Shown one piece after another: positions 25,607-34,473 of a DNA stretch of 64,000 nucleotides (its first letter is position 1; the number at the start of each line of letters is the position of its first letter). The notes under the pieces are model-generated. The model was not told the DNA's origin, made no database searches, and saw nothing but the letters and a program-made list of their open reading frames with translations. The DNA lies in NCBI RefSeq assembly GCF_002051585.1, contig NZ_MZGX01000016.1, positions 62,001 to 126,000 of the forward strand. Reading direction: 5' to 3'. The stretch comes from Ruminiclostridium hungatei (GTDB lineage: Bacteria; Bacillota; Clostridia; Acetivibrionales; DSM-1351). A program made the translations under genes and the position numbers.

Positions 25607-28459
25607 ATGATCAAGTACATAAGAAAAAGTCTGGCATTATTGCTAATGCCGGCATTATTACTCGTTTCGCTAAGTACATATACTTTCGCGGCACCTCTGG
25701 TTATAAATCAGACCGTGGAAAAACAGAATATAACCTCGGGAGTTGTGCTGGAAAAATATAACCGTTTTACCACCAGCGGCTGGATCAGGACCAACGTACT
25801 CAGAGTGGATTTATCCAATGAGAATGTAAAGGTTGACGGACTGGTTAACAACAATTCCGTTTCCAGTATCACAACTGTCAAGAACCTGGCAAAAACCGGA
25901 GGGGCGGTAGCTGCCGTAAACGCCAGCTTCTTTGACCCTGCCTCAGGGTCTCCCTACGGTCCCGTTGCTGCAAACGGAGAGTTTGCCATGGCGTCTGCCG
26001 GAGACAATACCGATCACATAGCCACACTTGCCATTGACAAGCTGAGCCGTGCCTTTTTTCAGTACTGGAAAACAGCTATAGAGCTCATAACTCCCAACGG
26101 TACAAGAAAAAGCGTGGCAGCCTACAACAACTATAACGGCTACTACAATTATAACATGTACATAGTTGACTCCAAATGGGGCAGCAAGACACCGGGTGTC
26201 TCAAAGACATATCCCTCCTGGCTTGAAATGGTTGTAGAGGACGGGATAGTTAAAGGCTTCAGCGTAGACAGTCCCGGGATTGACATACCTAAAAACGGTT
26301 ATGTGGTTCTGGCCACCATGGGGCATCAGAAATTTCTTACGGATAACTTCAAGGTTGGAGACCCTGTGTCCTATGATATAAAGCTCAATGTAGACCAAAG
26401 TCAGCTTCAGATGGGACTTACCGGAGGGACCATGCTGGTTCAGGGCGGTAAGATTGCCTCCTTTACCCATTCGGCTGCAGGCAGTTCCAGGCAGCCAAGA
26501 ACTGCAGCAGGCACCACTGTCGACGGTAAAACACTATTGATAGTAACCGTGGACGGCAGAAAGGATTCCAGTGTCAGCATAGGCATGACACAGGCGGAAC
26601 TGGCAGAATACATGAAGGAATTGGGCTGTGCCAACGCCATTAATTTTGACGGCGGCGGTTCCACTACAATGGTGGCAAGGCAGCAGGGAGACACAGCCAT
26701 ATCCACCATAAACACTCCTTCCGACGGATTTGAAAGAGGAGTTTCTGCTTCACTTGGGGTTTTCTCCATCGCACCGCAGGGCCCGGTTGATTCACTGATG
26801 GTCAGTGCTTATGAGGATTACGCCTTCGTAAATACCGCCAGAGCCTTCACCGTAAAAGGTGTGGATAAATACCTGAACCCTGTTGATATTAGCAGTGCAG
26901 ATATAAAATGGTCTGTCTCGGGAGTCAATGGCACCTTTGCCGACAACGTATTTACTCCAACTACAGCCGGAAATGCAGTAATAACAGCCAAAATAGGAGA
27001 TACCGTAGTGGGCACCTGCCCACTGACGGTGTTAAGTGCTCCGGTAAAGCTGGATTTAAATGTAGCTGCCCTGAACACCTCTCCGGGAGGCACTACTACC
27101 TTTGCAGTGAGGGGCTGGGATAAAAACGGCTTCAGTGCAAGCATTCACCCCTCGAACATAAAATGGGGAGTGCTTAACAATGTTGGGACGTTAGTTTCCA
27201 ATACATTTACCGCCGGAAAGTCCGGAACCGGCTATGTATCGGCCTCCTTTGCAGGCGTCTCGGTATATTGCCCTGTTTCCATCAGCCAGCCAGGGCTTAA
27301 GAAGGTAATTGAGGACTTTAACGGAAGTACGGCATTGACAGTGGACGTGTCTGCAAAAACAGTTACCGGCAAATACAATGCTGCCACAAATGTTTATAAA
27401 TCCGGTCCGTATTCGGCAAAACTCACCTACGATTTCACAAAAGGACTTGAAGCCAACAGGGCCGCCTACATAAACCTTCCCGACGGCGGAAAGGCATTGG
27501 ACAGTACTGCCACCAAGCTTGGAGTGTGGGTATACAGTTCCTCAAAACGTCCCCTTTGGATTGGTGCAATCGTTACCGACAAAAAAGGTACCCAGAATTA
27601 CAAATATTTTGCCAAGGATGTCAACTGGACAGGCTGGAAATATCTTGAGGTCTCACTGGAAGATATAAACGGCCCGTCAAAGGTTACAAAGCTTTATGCA
27701 GTTCAGACCACCAAACAGAAAACCTCCGGCACCTTATATTTTGATAACCTTACCATGGTGTATTCCGGCTATCCTGAAGTACCCGCGTCAAAAGCAGCAG
27801 TTAATACAGTTCCAAAGGATGATGCCTATAAGGATCGCTCAGTCTCAGGAAACGACTCCTTAAGTTTTTCAGTTTTCGGACAGTCCGCAGCACTTGACAA
27901 GAATAAGGACAAAACCCAGCTTAGCCTAGTAAATTCACTGGTGGGAAAAATAAATAAATACATACAGGTATCGGCTGTCGTCGGCAAATATGACAGCCTG
28001 TGGCCTTCACTCAAAGTACCGGCGTTGTCTACGACAGCCAGCTACAAATCCCTGGATAAAAACGGCAGCAGGCTCATCCAGCTCAACACCACAAAGGGCG
28101 GACTAAGGGCAACTGACTACAATGAGTGGTTCTGGTTCAAAAACCAGCTCAGCTCCTTTACCGGCAACAATTTGTTCGTATTCCTGGCCGATGCTCCCTC
28201 AAACTTTAATGATCCAAAGGAAGGGCAGGTTTTAAAGGATATGCTCTCGGATTATAAAAAGCAGAATCCCGGCAAAAATGTCTGGGTGTTTTACAAGGGC
28301 TCGGCAAACGAAAGCTATATGGACAAGGGCGTTAAGTACATAACCACAGCGGGCTTTGATGCGGTTGGGTTCAGTGCCCAGAATAAAACCGCCGCAAAAT
28401 ATGTACTTGTAAAAGTTCAGGGAAATACCGTTACATATCAATTCAAAACACTAAACTGA
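25607..28459 (+). CDS. Secreted phosphodiester glycosidase (NAGPA-domain) with Ig-like domains
   Basis: 950 aa. Signal peptide residues 1-27 (ends TYTFA). About residues 75-360 form a phosphodiester glycosidase (NAGPA, exopolysaccharide-type) domain with AVNASFFDP, GLTGGTMLVQGGK, and the NFDGGGSTTMV motif. Then two Ig-like repeats (about 375-540) with RAFTVKGVDKYLNPVD, a jelly-roll carbohydrate-binding-like domain (about 545-720), and a C-terminal domain of unknown kind. Relatives cleave sugar-1-phosphodiesters in wall or exopolysaccharide. The start is set at ATG 25607, six bases after GGAGATAAGG, which removes 27 non-signal residues. It follows the TtcA-like gene by about 100 bases but is unrelated in role. 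Confidence 0.8.
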   Translation: MIKYIRKSLALLLMPALLLVSLSTYTFAAPLVINQTVEKQNITSGVVLEKYNRFTTSGWIRTNVLRVDLSNENVKVDGLVNNNSVSSITTVKNLAKTGGAVAAVNASFFDPASGSPYGPVAANGEFAMASAGDNTDHIATLAIDKLSRAFFQYWKTAIELITPNGTRKSVAAYNNYNGYYNYNMYIVDSKWGSKTPGVSKTYPSWLEMVVEDGIVKGFSVDSPGIDIPKNGYVVLATMGHQKFLTDNFKVGDPVSYDIKLNVDQSQLQMGLTGGTMLVQGGKIASFTHSAAGSSRQPRTAAGTTVDGKTLLIVTVDGRKDSSVSIGMTQAELAEYMKELGCANAINFDGGGSTTMVARQQGDTAISTINTPSDGFERGVSASLGVFSIAPQGPVDSLMVSAYEDYAFVNTARAFTVKGVDKYLNPVDISSADIKWSVSGVNGTFADNVFTPTTAGNAVITAKIGDTVVGTCPLTVLSAPVKLDLNVAALNTSPGGTTTFAVRGWDKNGFSASIHPSNIKWGVLNNVGTLVSNTFTAGKSGTGYVSASFAGVSVYCPVSISQPGLKKVIEDFNGSTALTVDVSAKTVTGKYNAATNVYKSGPYSAKLTYDFTKGLEANRAAYINLPDGGKALDSTATKLGVWVYSSSKRPLWIGAIVTDKKGTQNYKYFAKDVNWTGWKYLEVSLEDINGPSKVTKLYAVQTTKQKTSGTLYFDNLTMVYSGYPEVPASKAAVNTVPKDDAYKDRSVSGNDSLSFSVFGQSAALDKNKDKTQLSLVNSLVGKINKYIQVSAVVGKYDSLWPSLKVPALSTTASYKSLDKNGSRLIQLNTTKGGLRATDYNEWFWFKNQLSSFTGNNLFVFLADAPSNFNDPKEGQVLKDMLSDYKKQNPGKNVWVFYKGSANESYMDKGVKYITTAGFDAVGFSAQNKTAAKYVLVKVQGNTVTYQFKTLN

Positions 28460-28475
28460 AGAAGCATATCTAAAC

Positions 28476-28516
28476 AAAAAAAGAGCCGTACATTTCATCG
28501 AGTATGGCTCTTTTTT
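28476..28516 (+). terminator. Terminator between the glycosidase and galU
   Basis: A-rich 5' arm, AGAGCCGTAC/GTATGGCTCT stem (one G-U), 10-base loop, then TTTTTT; bidirectional shape. Confidence 0.85.
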
Positions 28517-28573
28517 ATTTGAATTTTGTTTAAGTTTCGGACAGCTTGTCTTTTTGAATCTCTGTGTGGTTTT

Positions 28574-29446
28574 CTATGGCAATCTTTCCACTCTTTCTCT
28601 AAGGAAGTTTGTAAACTCCGAGCTAAGGTCTTCCCTCTTCAAGGCGAATTCCACAGTAGCCTTTAAAAATCCGATTCTGTCCCCCACGTCAAACCGGTCT
28701 CCTTCAAAGTCATATGCGTACATGGCCTCACATTCCATGAGCTTCTGAAGTGCATCTGTAAGCCAGATTTCTCCTCCTTTTCCCGGGGATGCCTTTTCAA
28801 GGAACTCAAATATTCTCGGAGAAATAATATATCTTCCCAGTATTGCAATATTTGAAGGCGTCTGGTCGACCTCGGGCTTTTCAACCAGGCCTTTTACCTT
28901 GTATACCTTTTCGTCTATCTGATTTCCTGCAATTATACCGTATTTGGATACATCGTGGAGGGGCACCTTCTGGACTCCAAGAATGGTTGTTCTGTACTCG
29001 TTGTAAACATCCATCAGTTGTTTGATGCACGGAGTTCCGGAATCAACTATATCATCTCCCAGCAATACTGCAAAAGGCTCATCTCCAATAAAGGATTTGG
29101 CGCAGTATATGGCATGTCCCAGCCCCTTAGCCTCCTTTTGCCTGATATAATGAATATTTGCTATGCTTGATATCTCCTCAACACAGCTCAGCAGATCGTG
29201 TTTGCTCTTTCTTCGAAGTTCCTCTTCCAACTCATAGGACTTGTCAAAATGATCCTCAATTGCCCTCTTGTTTCTGCCGGAAATAATCAGAATATCCTCA
29301 ATACCAGCCGCCGCGGCTTCTTCAACTATGTATTGTATTGTGGGCTTGTCCACAATTGGAATCATTTCCTTGGGTGTAGCTTTTGTAGCAGGTAAAAACC
29401 TTGTTCCGAGGCCTGCAGCCGGTATAATCGCTTTTCTTACCTTCAT
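28574..29446 (-). CDS. galU: UTP--glucose-1-phosphate uridylyltransferase
   Basis: 290 aa from MKVRKAIIPAAG. Makes UDP-glucose for surface polysaccharides. Nucleotide loop AAGLGTRFLPATKATPKEM, the VEKP and GEIWLTDAL motifs, and GDRFDVGDRIGFLKA near the end are all intact. The start is 29446 because GGAGGAG precedes that ATG; the longer frame adds 23 residues of no family match. It is a lone gene facing the glycosidase tail to tail and could feed surface-glycan synthesis. Confidence 0.93.
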   Translation of the reverse strand: MKVRKAIIPAAGLGTRFLPATKATPKEMIPIVDKPTIQYIVEEAAAAGIEDILIISGRNKRAIEDHFDKSYELEEELRRKSKHDLLSCVEEISSIANIHYIRQKEAKGLGHAIYCAKSFIGDEPFAVLLGDDIVDSGTPCIKQLMDVYNEYRTTILGVQKVPLHDVSKYGIIAGNQIDEKVYKVKGLVEKPEVDQTPSNIAILGRYIISPRIFEFLEKASPGKGGEIWLTDALQKLMECEAMYAYDFEGDRFDVGDRIGFLKATVEFALKREDLSSEFTNFLRERVERLP

Positions 29447-29627
29447 AACTCCTCCAAAATACTTTATTTTCTCTGCTTTTCTATTTCCAATTTTAGCACA
29501 TTTACTATCAGTCAAACAACCTTCTGTCTATTATTACCCCCTAAAATTTTTAATATTATGTATTCTATTACAATATTATGTATTTACTCTATTCTGAAAC
29601 AAAAACATTACCGGTACACAAAAATAC

Positions 29628-29657
29628 TTGACGCTCCTTCTCCCGAAATGATATAAT
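29628..29657 (+). promoter_or_regulatory. Promoter of the FMN riboswitch-ribU unit
   Basis: TTGACG (29628-29633) and TATAAT (29652-29657), 18-base spacer, with transcription starting about 60 bases before the aptamer. Confidence 0.75.
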
Positions 29658-29723
29658 TTAACAATACATATGGGAATAATTAATCGGTTCTCATAATATT
29701 ATAAACTGTAATTTAATATTGCG

Positions 29724-29847
29724 TATCTTCAGGGCAGGGTGAAAATCCCTACCGGCGGTAATATGCAGGAAATGCATTAGCCCGCGAGCGAAAGCAGACA
29801 TGGTGAGATTCCGTGGCCGACAGTACAGTCTGGATGAAAGAAGAATT
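29724..29847 (+). promoter_or_regulatory. FMN riboswitch (RFN element)
   Basis: Contains the conserved RFN blocks in order: AGGGcagGGTGaaAatCCC, ACCGGCGGT, AGCCCGCGAGC, GAgATTCcGT, CCGACaGT and GGATGaaAGAAG. Binds FMN and switches off the downstream riboflavin importer when FMN is plentiful. Confidence 0.95.
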
Positions 29848-29870
29848 GGCGTTTTTATATGCTGTTACCT

Positions 29871-29914
29871 AGCTCTGTTGATGTATAATCACAGAGCTTT
29901 ACTTATTTCTTTTT
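29871..29914 (+). terminator. Riboswitch-controlled terminator
   Basis: AGCTCTGT-12-ACAGAGCT followed by TTACTTATTTCTTTTT. It lies between the aptamer and ribU and is the expected FMN-induced terminator. Confidence 0.7.
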
Positions 29915-29964
29915 ATCAGTCTTCTGAAAGAACGCATACACAAATCCTGGGGAGGTATTTTTGT

Positions 29965-30513
29965 ATGGCAAGCAGTAAAATAAAGAAAATAACAATAATG
30001 GGAATTTTAATAGCAATATCAATTATTCTCGTGGTTTCTCCATTGAGATTCCCGTTTCCGACCGCACCGTTTCTGGTATATGAACCGGGTGACGTGCCAA
30101 TTCTTGTGGGGGGCTTTGTATTTGGACCTGTAGCAGGAGTTCTGCTGACCGTAATCACATCAATAGTACAGTCATTAACTGTTGGCAAGGATGGTGTCTT
30201 TGGCTGTATAATGCACATTTTAGCCACTTCCGCCCTGGTTGGGGTTTCTTCTGTCATTTACTACAGGAAAAAAACCTTTACGCGTGCCATTACAGGTGTG
30301 GTAATTGGAAGCCTTGCCATGACCGCAGTTATGGTTGTTTTGAATCTGGCACTTGATCCAATCTTTTACGGCATGACTCTTGATGCTGTGGTAAAGCTTG
30401 TTTTTCCTGCAATTTTGCCCTTCAATCTTATGAAAGCAGGTATAAATTCCATAGTATTTCTGCTGATATTCAAGTCTGCGGGAAACATACTGCTCCGTAT
30501 AGCCCAAAAGTAG
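29965..30513 (+). CDS. ribU: Riboflavin ECF transporter substrate-binding subunit RibU
   Basis: 182 aa, about six membrane helices (MGILIAISIILVV; DVPILVGGFVFGPVAGVLLT; VVIGSLAMTAVMVVLNLALD). S component of an energy-coupling-factor importer for riboflavin; it works with shared ECF A/A'/T subunits not in this window. Preceded by an FMN riboswitch, which identifies the substrate. ATG 29965 follows GGGGAGG by 9 bases; the longer frame from 29800 runs through the riboswitch and terminator and is not coding. Confidence 0.92.
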   Translation: MASSKIKKITIMGILIAISIILVVSPLRFPFPTAPFLVYEPGDVPILVGGFVFGPVAGVLLTVITSIVQSLTVGKDGVFGCIMHILATSALVGVSSVIYYRKKTFTRAITGVVIGSLAMTAVMVVLNLALDPIFYGMTLDAVVKLVFPAILPFNLMKAGINSIVFLLIFKSAGNILLRIAQK

Positions 30514-30741
30514 GGAAATTTTCAATAAACGCTTGTAATTTATTGCTGCAATGCATAATATTGTGATAGTTGCTTATCAAAAAACAAAATTATATATTTA
30601 CATTGAATTCATTAGCACGTATTATAATATATAATATCAATTGTTTTAGCTGACAGGTGCTTGAGCGGCCCGGCACGGGGGCACTTTTGGCCCGGTTATC
30701 AGGTAATATGCTATAGTTAATAATTGCGGGGTGATTTATTT
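30514..30741. other. Intergenic region between ribU and the zinc-ribbon gene
   Basis: AT-rich with a short GC-rich block near 30650-30700 (gcggcccggcacgggggcac). No RNA class recognised. Confidence 0.3.
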
Positions 30742-31047
30742 ATGGAATTTTGTAACAAATGTGGTTCTTTAAAGATTAACGGCAGCTGTACAAACAAAAA
30801 GTGCGATCAGCATGTTAAATCCATGGTTGAATTAGCAACCACTCAGCAGATCGAATATATTAAAGAACTGGCAGAACAGTTGGGAGAAGATATCAGCGAA
30901 GTAAATTTTGAAGTTATGAGTAAGTCAGAGGCGGTAGACCTTATTGACGACTACCTTGAAAGACTTGACGATAGCGAGAAAAAGCTTGCGGTAGGAGATG
31001 CGCTGCTTGATGATGACGATGATCCGGATAAAGATGAAGATTTATAG
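30742..31047 (+). CDS. Small zinc-ribbon protein with an acidic tail
   Basis: 101 aa. A CNKCGS...C...KKC four-cysteine ribbon in residues 4-20, then a helical TTQQIEYIKELAEQLGEDIS segment like the small DUF3072 domain, and a tail rich in Asp (DALLDDDDDPDKDEDL). Cytoplasmic. The start at 30742 has GGGGTG 8 bases upstream. Role unknown; zinc ribbons of this size often bind nucleic acid or protein. Confidence 0.6.
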   Translation: MEFCNKCGSLKINGSCTNKKCDQHVKSMVELATTQQIEYIKELAEQLGEDISEVNFEVMSKSEAVDLIDDYLERLDDSEKKLAVGDALLDDDDDPDKDEDL

Positions 31048-31066
31048 AGAATATCAGTTAAAGATA

Positions 31067-31100
31067 AATAAAAGGCGAGGATTGTTCCTCGCCTTTTATT
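31067..31100 (+). terminator. Terminator of the zinc-ribbon gene
   Basis: A perfect 15-bp stem AATAAAAGGCGAGGA/TCCTCGCCTTTTATT with a 4-base loop. Confidence 0.9.
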
Positions 31101-31110
31101 GTTAATAACT

Positions 31111-31309
31111 TTTGGATAACTGCCTAAACAGGCAGGTGTGGATATGTGAAATACCCTGTTATTGAATATGGACTTATTCTCTGGAACCACTATAAAACAA
31201 GGCGTTTGCCCTGGTGTCCCATTTCCTTTGATTTGCAGGATTCCGTTTGTGGATAATGTGCATAAGTCTGTGAATAACGTAAAAAAGCATTCTTCAGCCC
31301 TGTGGACAA
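31111..31309 (+). promoter_or_regulatory. Cluster of DnaA-box-like nonamers
   Basis: Five same-direction sites on the plus strand within 199 bases: TTTGGATAA (31111), TGTGGATAT (31137), TGTGGATAA (31248, perfect reverse complement of TTATCCACA), TGTGAATAA (31269) and TGTGGACAA (31301). Four have one mismatch to the consensus. The cluster sits in a gene-free stretch right before the stop of the GH3 gene. It may bind DnaA; see findings. Confidence 0.55.
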
Positions 31310-31310
31310 T

Positions 31311-33218
31311 TTAATCTCTTGTGCTTAATCCAAACCCGTATGGGAAGAGAGCATTATATCCGTCAGACTGATTGTTGAAGGTTATAGGAAGCTGCTTCAG
31401 GCTTCTTGGCCAGGTGACGGGAAGTCTTGCAGTAAAATCCACTTCTCCGTAAAACATTCGGGCAATAGCCCCGCCTTCTGTTCCCGGCAGCCACGCTTCC
31501 ACAAAACCATCCCATTTATCCAATTCTTCAGTTACAAGCCTCGGCCTGCCTGAAATTTGTATGACGACGATGGGCTTATGAGCTGCATATGCCGCTTTCA
31601 GGGCCTGTTTATTCTCTTCCAGGGCAGTGTCATCATAGAGGCTCAAACTGCCGTCATCGCCTTTTCCCTCTGCATAGGGATGTTCTCCTATGACCGCTAA
31701 TATGACATCAGCCTCGTTCAGTCTGGACATATCCGTAATTATATTGGTTCCATTCTTTATGGCATATTCCTTGAATCCATCCAAAACAGTTGTCCCGCTC
31801 ATCCAGCGTCCACTGGCGTCGTCCTGTCCCCCCTGCCAGGTTTTAGTCCAGCCTCCGCACTGTACGCCAATATTATCGGCAGCAGGACCTATTACAGCAA
31901 GGTTCTGCTTGTTGCTGAAAGGTATTATATTGTTTTTATTTTTTAAAAGCACCAGCGACTTGTTAACCGCTTCCTCCGCTATTTTCCTGTGCTCTTCGTT
32001 CCTGATGGTATAGCTGCCCTGGGGTGCCGCAGTAATTGCTCCGAACTTACCCATCTCCATCTTGACTCTGAGTACTCTTGCTACAGCGTCATTTATGCGT
32101 TCCATCCGCACATCTCCATTGCTCACAGCATCCACAATTGCCTCATAGCACTCTCTCCACTGAGATGCTTCCATAAGCACATCAAGTCCTGCGTTCACAG
32201 CCAGGACAACCTTGTCATACAGGCTGTCGCCCTTTAGCTGATGAATCCCCTCAAAGTCACTTATTACAATGCCTGTAAATTTCATATCGTCCTTGAGTAT
32301 ATCCTGGATAAGGTACTTGTTGCTGTGATTCTTTTCATTATTTATGCTGCTGTAAGATACCATTATACTTTTTACTCCGGCATTCACCGCTTCCTCGTAT
32401 ACAGACAGATAATTGTCATTCAGGTCCTTCTGGTTCAGGTTTGCATTGCCCTGATCCATGAGATAACCGCTGTCTCCTGTACCGTATTTTGCCGCACCGT
32501 CAGCCACATAATGCTTTGCACAGGCAATTATCCCCCGTTTTTGAAGTGTTGTTATATACGGTATGGACAGAATGCTTACCAGATCGGGATTTTCACTGAA
32601 GCTTTCGTAAGTCCTTCCCCACCGGATATCGTTACTCACGGCAACGCACGGAGAGAAATTCCAGTCGATTCCCACCGCCTTTAGTTCCTGTGCGATTGCT
32701 CCGGCGACCTTTCCAACCAGCTCACTGTCTCCGCTGGCTCCTATACCAATATTATGCGGGTAAATAACGGTATCCTGGAGATTATTGTTCCCATGGACGG
32801 CGTCTACTGCAAAGACAAGCGGAATGCCCAATCTTGTCTGCCGGGCGGCAGCCTTGAATTGCTCCGTCATCTTGCACCATTCATCAATCGAATTAATACC
32901 AGGCGCCGAGCCTCCCTGGGCAAAAACAGACCCTATAAAGAAATTCTGAACATCTCTGAAGGAAATAGCCTGGCGTTCCACCTGAATCATTTGACCGGCT
33001 TTTTCTTCAAGTGTCATTTCGTTAAGAAGCTTTGAAATATTTTCTGAAATAGGTTTACTTGCATCATATAAGGATTCTAACTCATCGTTCAAATTGTAAG
33101 AGGTTACAGCCTGCACTTCAGTTTTTCCAGTCTCGGTTTTACCTGTCTCACTGCAGCTTCCGACTAACATAGCAATAGTTATCACTAGCATCAGTATAGT
33201 TGCTTTTTTATTAAACAC
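31311..33218 (-). CDS. GH3 family beta-glucosidase lipoprotein
   Basis: 635 aa. Lipoprotein signal with lipobox LVGSC (Cys 22), so it is tethered outside the membrane. N-terminal TIM barrel with AVDAVHGNNN, KHYVADG (235-241) and the nucleophile Asp 321 in VISDFEG, followed by the alpha/beta sandwich (VAVIGPAADNIGVQCGGWT; WLPGTEGGAIARMFYGEVDF). Removes terminal beta-linked glucose from oligosaccharides. GTG start, eight bases after AGGAGG. Near the esterase and phosphorylase, it fits use of cellulose and hemicellulose fragments. On this strand TTGCTA-18-TACTAT lies about 75 bases upstream as a likely promoter. Confidence 0.88.
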   Translation of the reverse strand: MFNKKATILMLVITIAMLVGSCSETGKTETGKTEVQAVTSYNLNDELESLYDASKPISENISKLLNEMTLEEKAGQMIQVERQAISFRDVQNFFIGSVFAQGGSAPGINSIDEWCKMTEQFKAAARQTRLGIPLVFAVDAVHGNNNLQDTVIYPHNIGIGASGDSELVGKVAGAIAQELKAVGIDWNFSPCVAVSNDIRWGRTYESFSENPDLVSILSIPYITTLQKRGIIACAKHYVADGAAKYGTGDSGYLMDQGNANLNQKDLNDNYLSVYEEAVNAGVKSIMVSYSSINNEKNHSNKYLIQDILKDDMKFTGIVISDFEGIHQLKGDSLYDKVVLAVNAGLDVLMEASQWRECYEAIVDAVSNGDVRMERINDAVARVLRVKMEMGKFGAITAAPQGSYTIRNEEHRKIAEEAVNKSLVLLKNKNNIIPFSNKQNLAVIGPAADNIGVQCGGWTKTWQGGQDDASGRWMSGTTVLDGFKEYAIKNGTNIITDMSRLNEADVILAVIGEHPYAEGKGDDGSLSLYDDTALEENKQALKAAYAAHKPIVVIQISGRPRLVTEELDKWDGFVEAWLPGTEGGAIARMFYGEVDFTARLPVTWPRSLKQLPITFNNQSDGYNALFPYGFGLSTRD

Positions 33219-33329
33219 GATTTAGCCTCCTGATCTATATTTATATTTATAACTATATAGTACAAAATATTGAAAAATTTAGCAATAAAATAAGAAATGA
33301 AAGGCTTTATGAAGGTCTTTCCATACTAC

Positions 33330-33358
33330 TTGTTACATTAAAGCGGCAAAGGTATAAT
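33330..33358 (+). promoter_or_regulatory. Promoter of the CE7 esterase
   Basis: TTGTTA (33330-33335) and TATAAT (33353-33358), 17-base spacer. Confidence 0.65.
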
Positions 33359-33391
33359 TGTATTAATATACTAAAATAAGGAGTGACCAGT

Positions 33392-34360
33392 ATGCTTCAA
33401 CCATATGATTTACCTCTGGAGCAGTTACAAGTATTTAAGCCGGATTTGACCAGGCAGCCCGACTTTGAGGAATTCTGGAGCAGTTCGCTTGAAGAGCTGT
33501 CCAAAGTTCCTCTTACATATACACTAACCCCTTATGACTATCCGGTAAGAGGCGTTAAGGTATATACACTTAACTTTTTAAGCTTTAATAATGCCAATAT
33601 CCAGGGCTATCTTGCTATTCCGGACGGAACAGGCCCACATCCCGGCCTTATGCTCTATCATGGCTATAACTGGGCCATGGATGGAAAAATCGACGATACC
33701 GTCAATTGGGCACTGCACGGCTATGCAGCCTTTCAAATGCTTGTCCGCGGACAACAGGGCTTCAGTTGCGACAATGTACCCTCAACAACCGGCGGGGTCT
33801 CAGGCTGGATGACCAAGGGAATCCTCGACCCCAAGGAATATTATTACAGGGCCGTATATCTTGATGCTGTCCGAGCCCTGGAAGTTCTGTCAGCTATTGA
33901 AGGTGTGGATACCGCAAGAATCGGTGTCCACGGTGGAAGCCAAGGCGGAGGGCTCACGCTGGCAGCGGCGGCGCTCAGCAGCATTCCGGTGGTTGCTGTA
34001 GCCGACTTCCCTTATCTGTCAAATTTTGAGAGAGCCATAAATATTACGCCTAACGGACCATATAATGAATTCAACGACTATTTCAGAAAAAATCCGTCAC
34101 CCCAAATAGAAATGCAGGCCAAGAAAACTCTTTCCTACTTTGATGTTATGAACCTGGCTCCAAAAATCAGGTGTCATACCTGGATAAGCTCCGGGCTGGT
34201 AGATGATATTACTCCTCCCTCCACAGTTTTCTCTGCCTATAATCATCTCACCTGCTCCAAGGAAATAGCAGTCTTCAGGTATTTTGGACATGAGTACCTT
34301 CCCGGTGCAACTGTTCCAAAGCTTCGCACCTTAATGAACCACCTGTTGGACCATAAGTAG
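33392..34360 (+). CDS. CE7 acetyl xylan esterase / cephalosporin-C deacetylase type
   Basis: 322 aa, alpha/beta hydrolase of carbohydrate esterase family 7. Oxyanion RGQ (119-121), nucleophile elbow GGSQGG with Ser 183, catalytic Asp in GLVDDITPP (271 or 272) and His 300 in FGHEY. No signal peptide, so it is cytoplasmic and probably deacetylates imported xylo-oligosaccharides. The start is ATG 33392, 8 bases after AAGGAG, rather than the GTG at 33383. Confidence 0.9.
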   Translation: MLQPYDLPLEQLQVFKPDLTRQPDFEEFWSSSLEELSKVPLTYTLTPYDYPVRGVKVYTLNFLSFNNANIQGYLAIPDGTGPHPGLMLYHGYNWAMDGKIDDTVNWALHGYAAFQMLVRGQQGFSCDNVPSTTGGVSGWMTKGILDPKEYYYRAVYLDAVRALEVLSAIEGVDTARIGVHGGSQGGGLTLAAAALSSIPVVAVADFPYLSNFERAINITPNGPYNEFNDYFRKNPSPQIEMQAKKTLSYFDVMNLAPKIRCHTWISSGLVDDITPPSTVFSAYNHLTCSKEIAVFRYFGHEYLPGATVPKLRTLMNHLLDHK

Positions 34361-34409
34361 GCCCAAAGTTTAAAAGCATCGGTAAAGAACAGATATAAGC
34401 TGAATTTTC

Positions 34410-34458
34410 ACATTATGAGAAAGAATCTCCTCCCGAGGACGATTCTTTCTCATAATGT
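34410..34458. terminator. Long inverted repeat between convergent genes
   Basis: A perfect 18-bp repeat (ACATTATGAGAAAGAATC and its reverse complement) with a 13-base loop. There is no real T tract, so termination may depend on stem strength alone. Confidence 0.55.
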
Positions 34459-34473
34459 ATTCCCCTAAGTCAA

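Noticed and set aside
29800-29964. N-terminal extension of RibU
   Set aside because: The extension is encoded by the riboswitch and its terminator; ATG 29965 has its own ribosome site.
30640-30710. Small RNA near 30650-30700
   Set aside because: A GC-rich block with short inverted pieces, but no convincing fold or terminator.
31111-31309. Chromosomal origin of replication
   Set aside because: DnaA-like boxes are present but dnaA, dnaN, an AT-rich unwinding element and other origin genes are absent.
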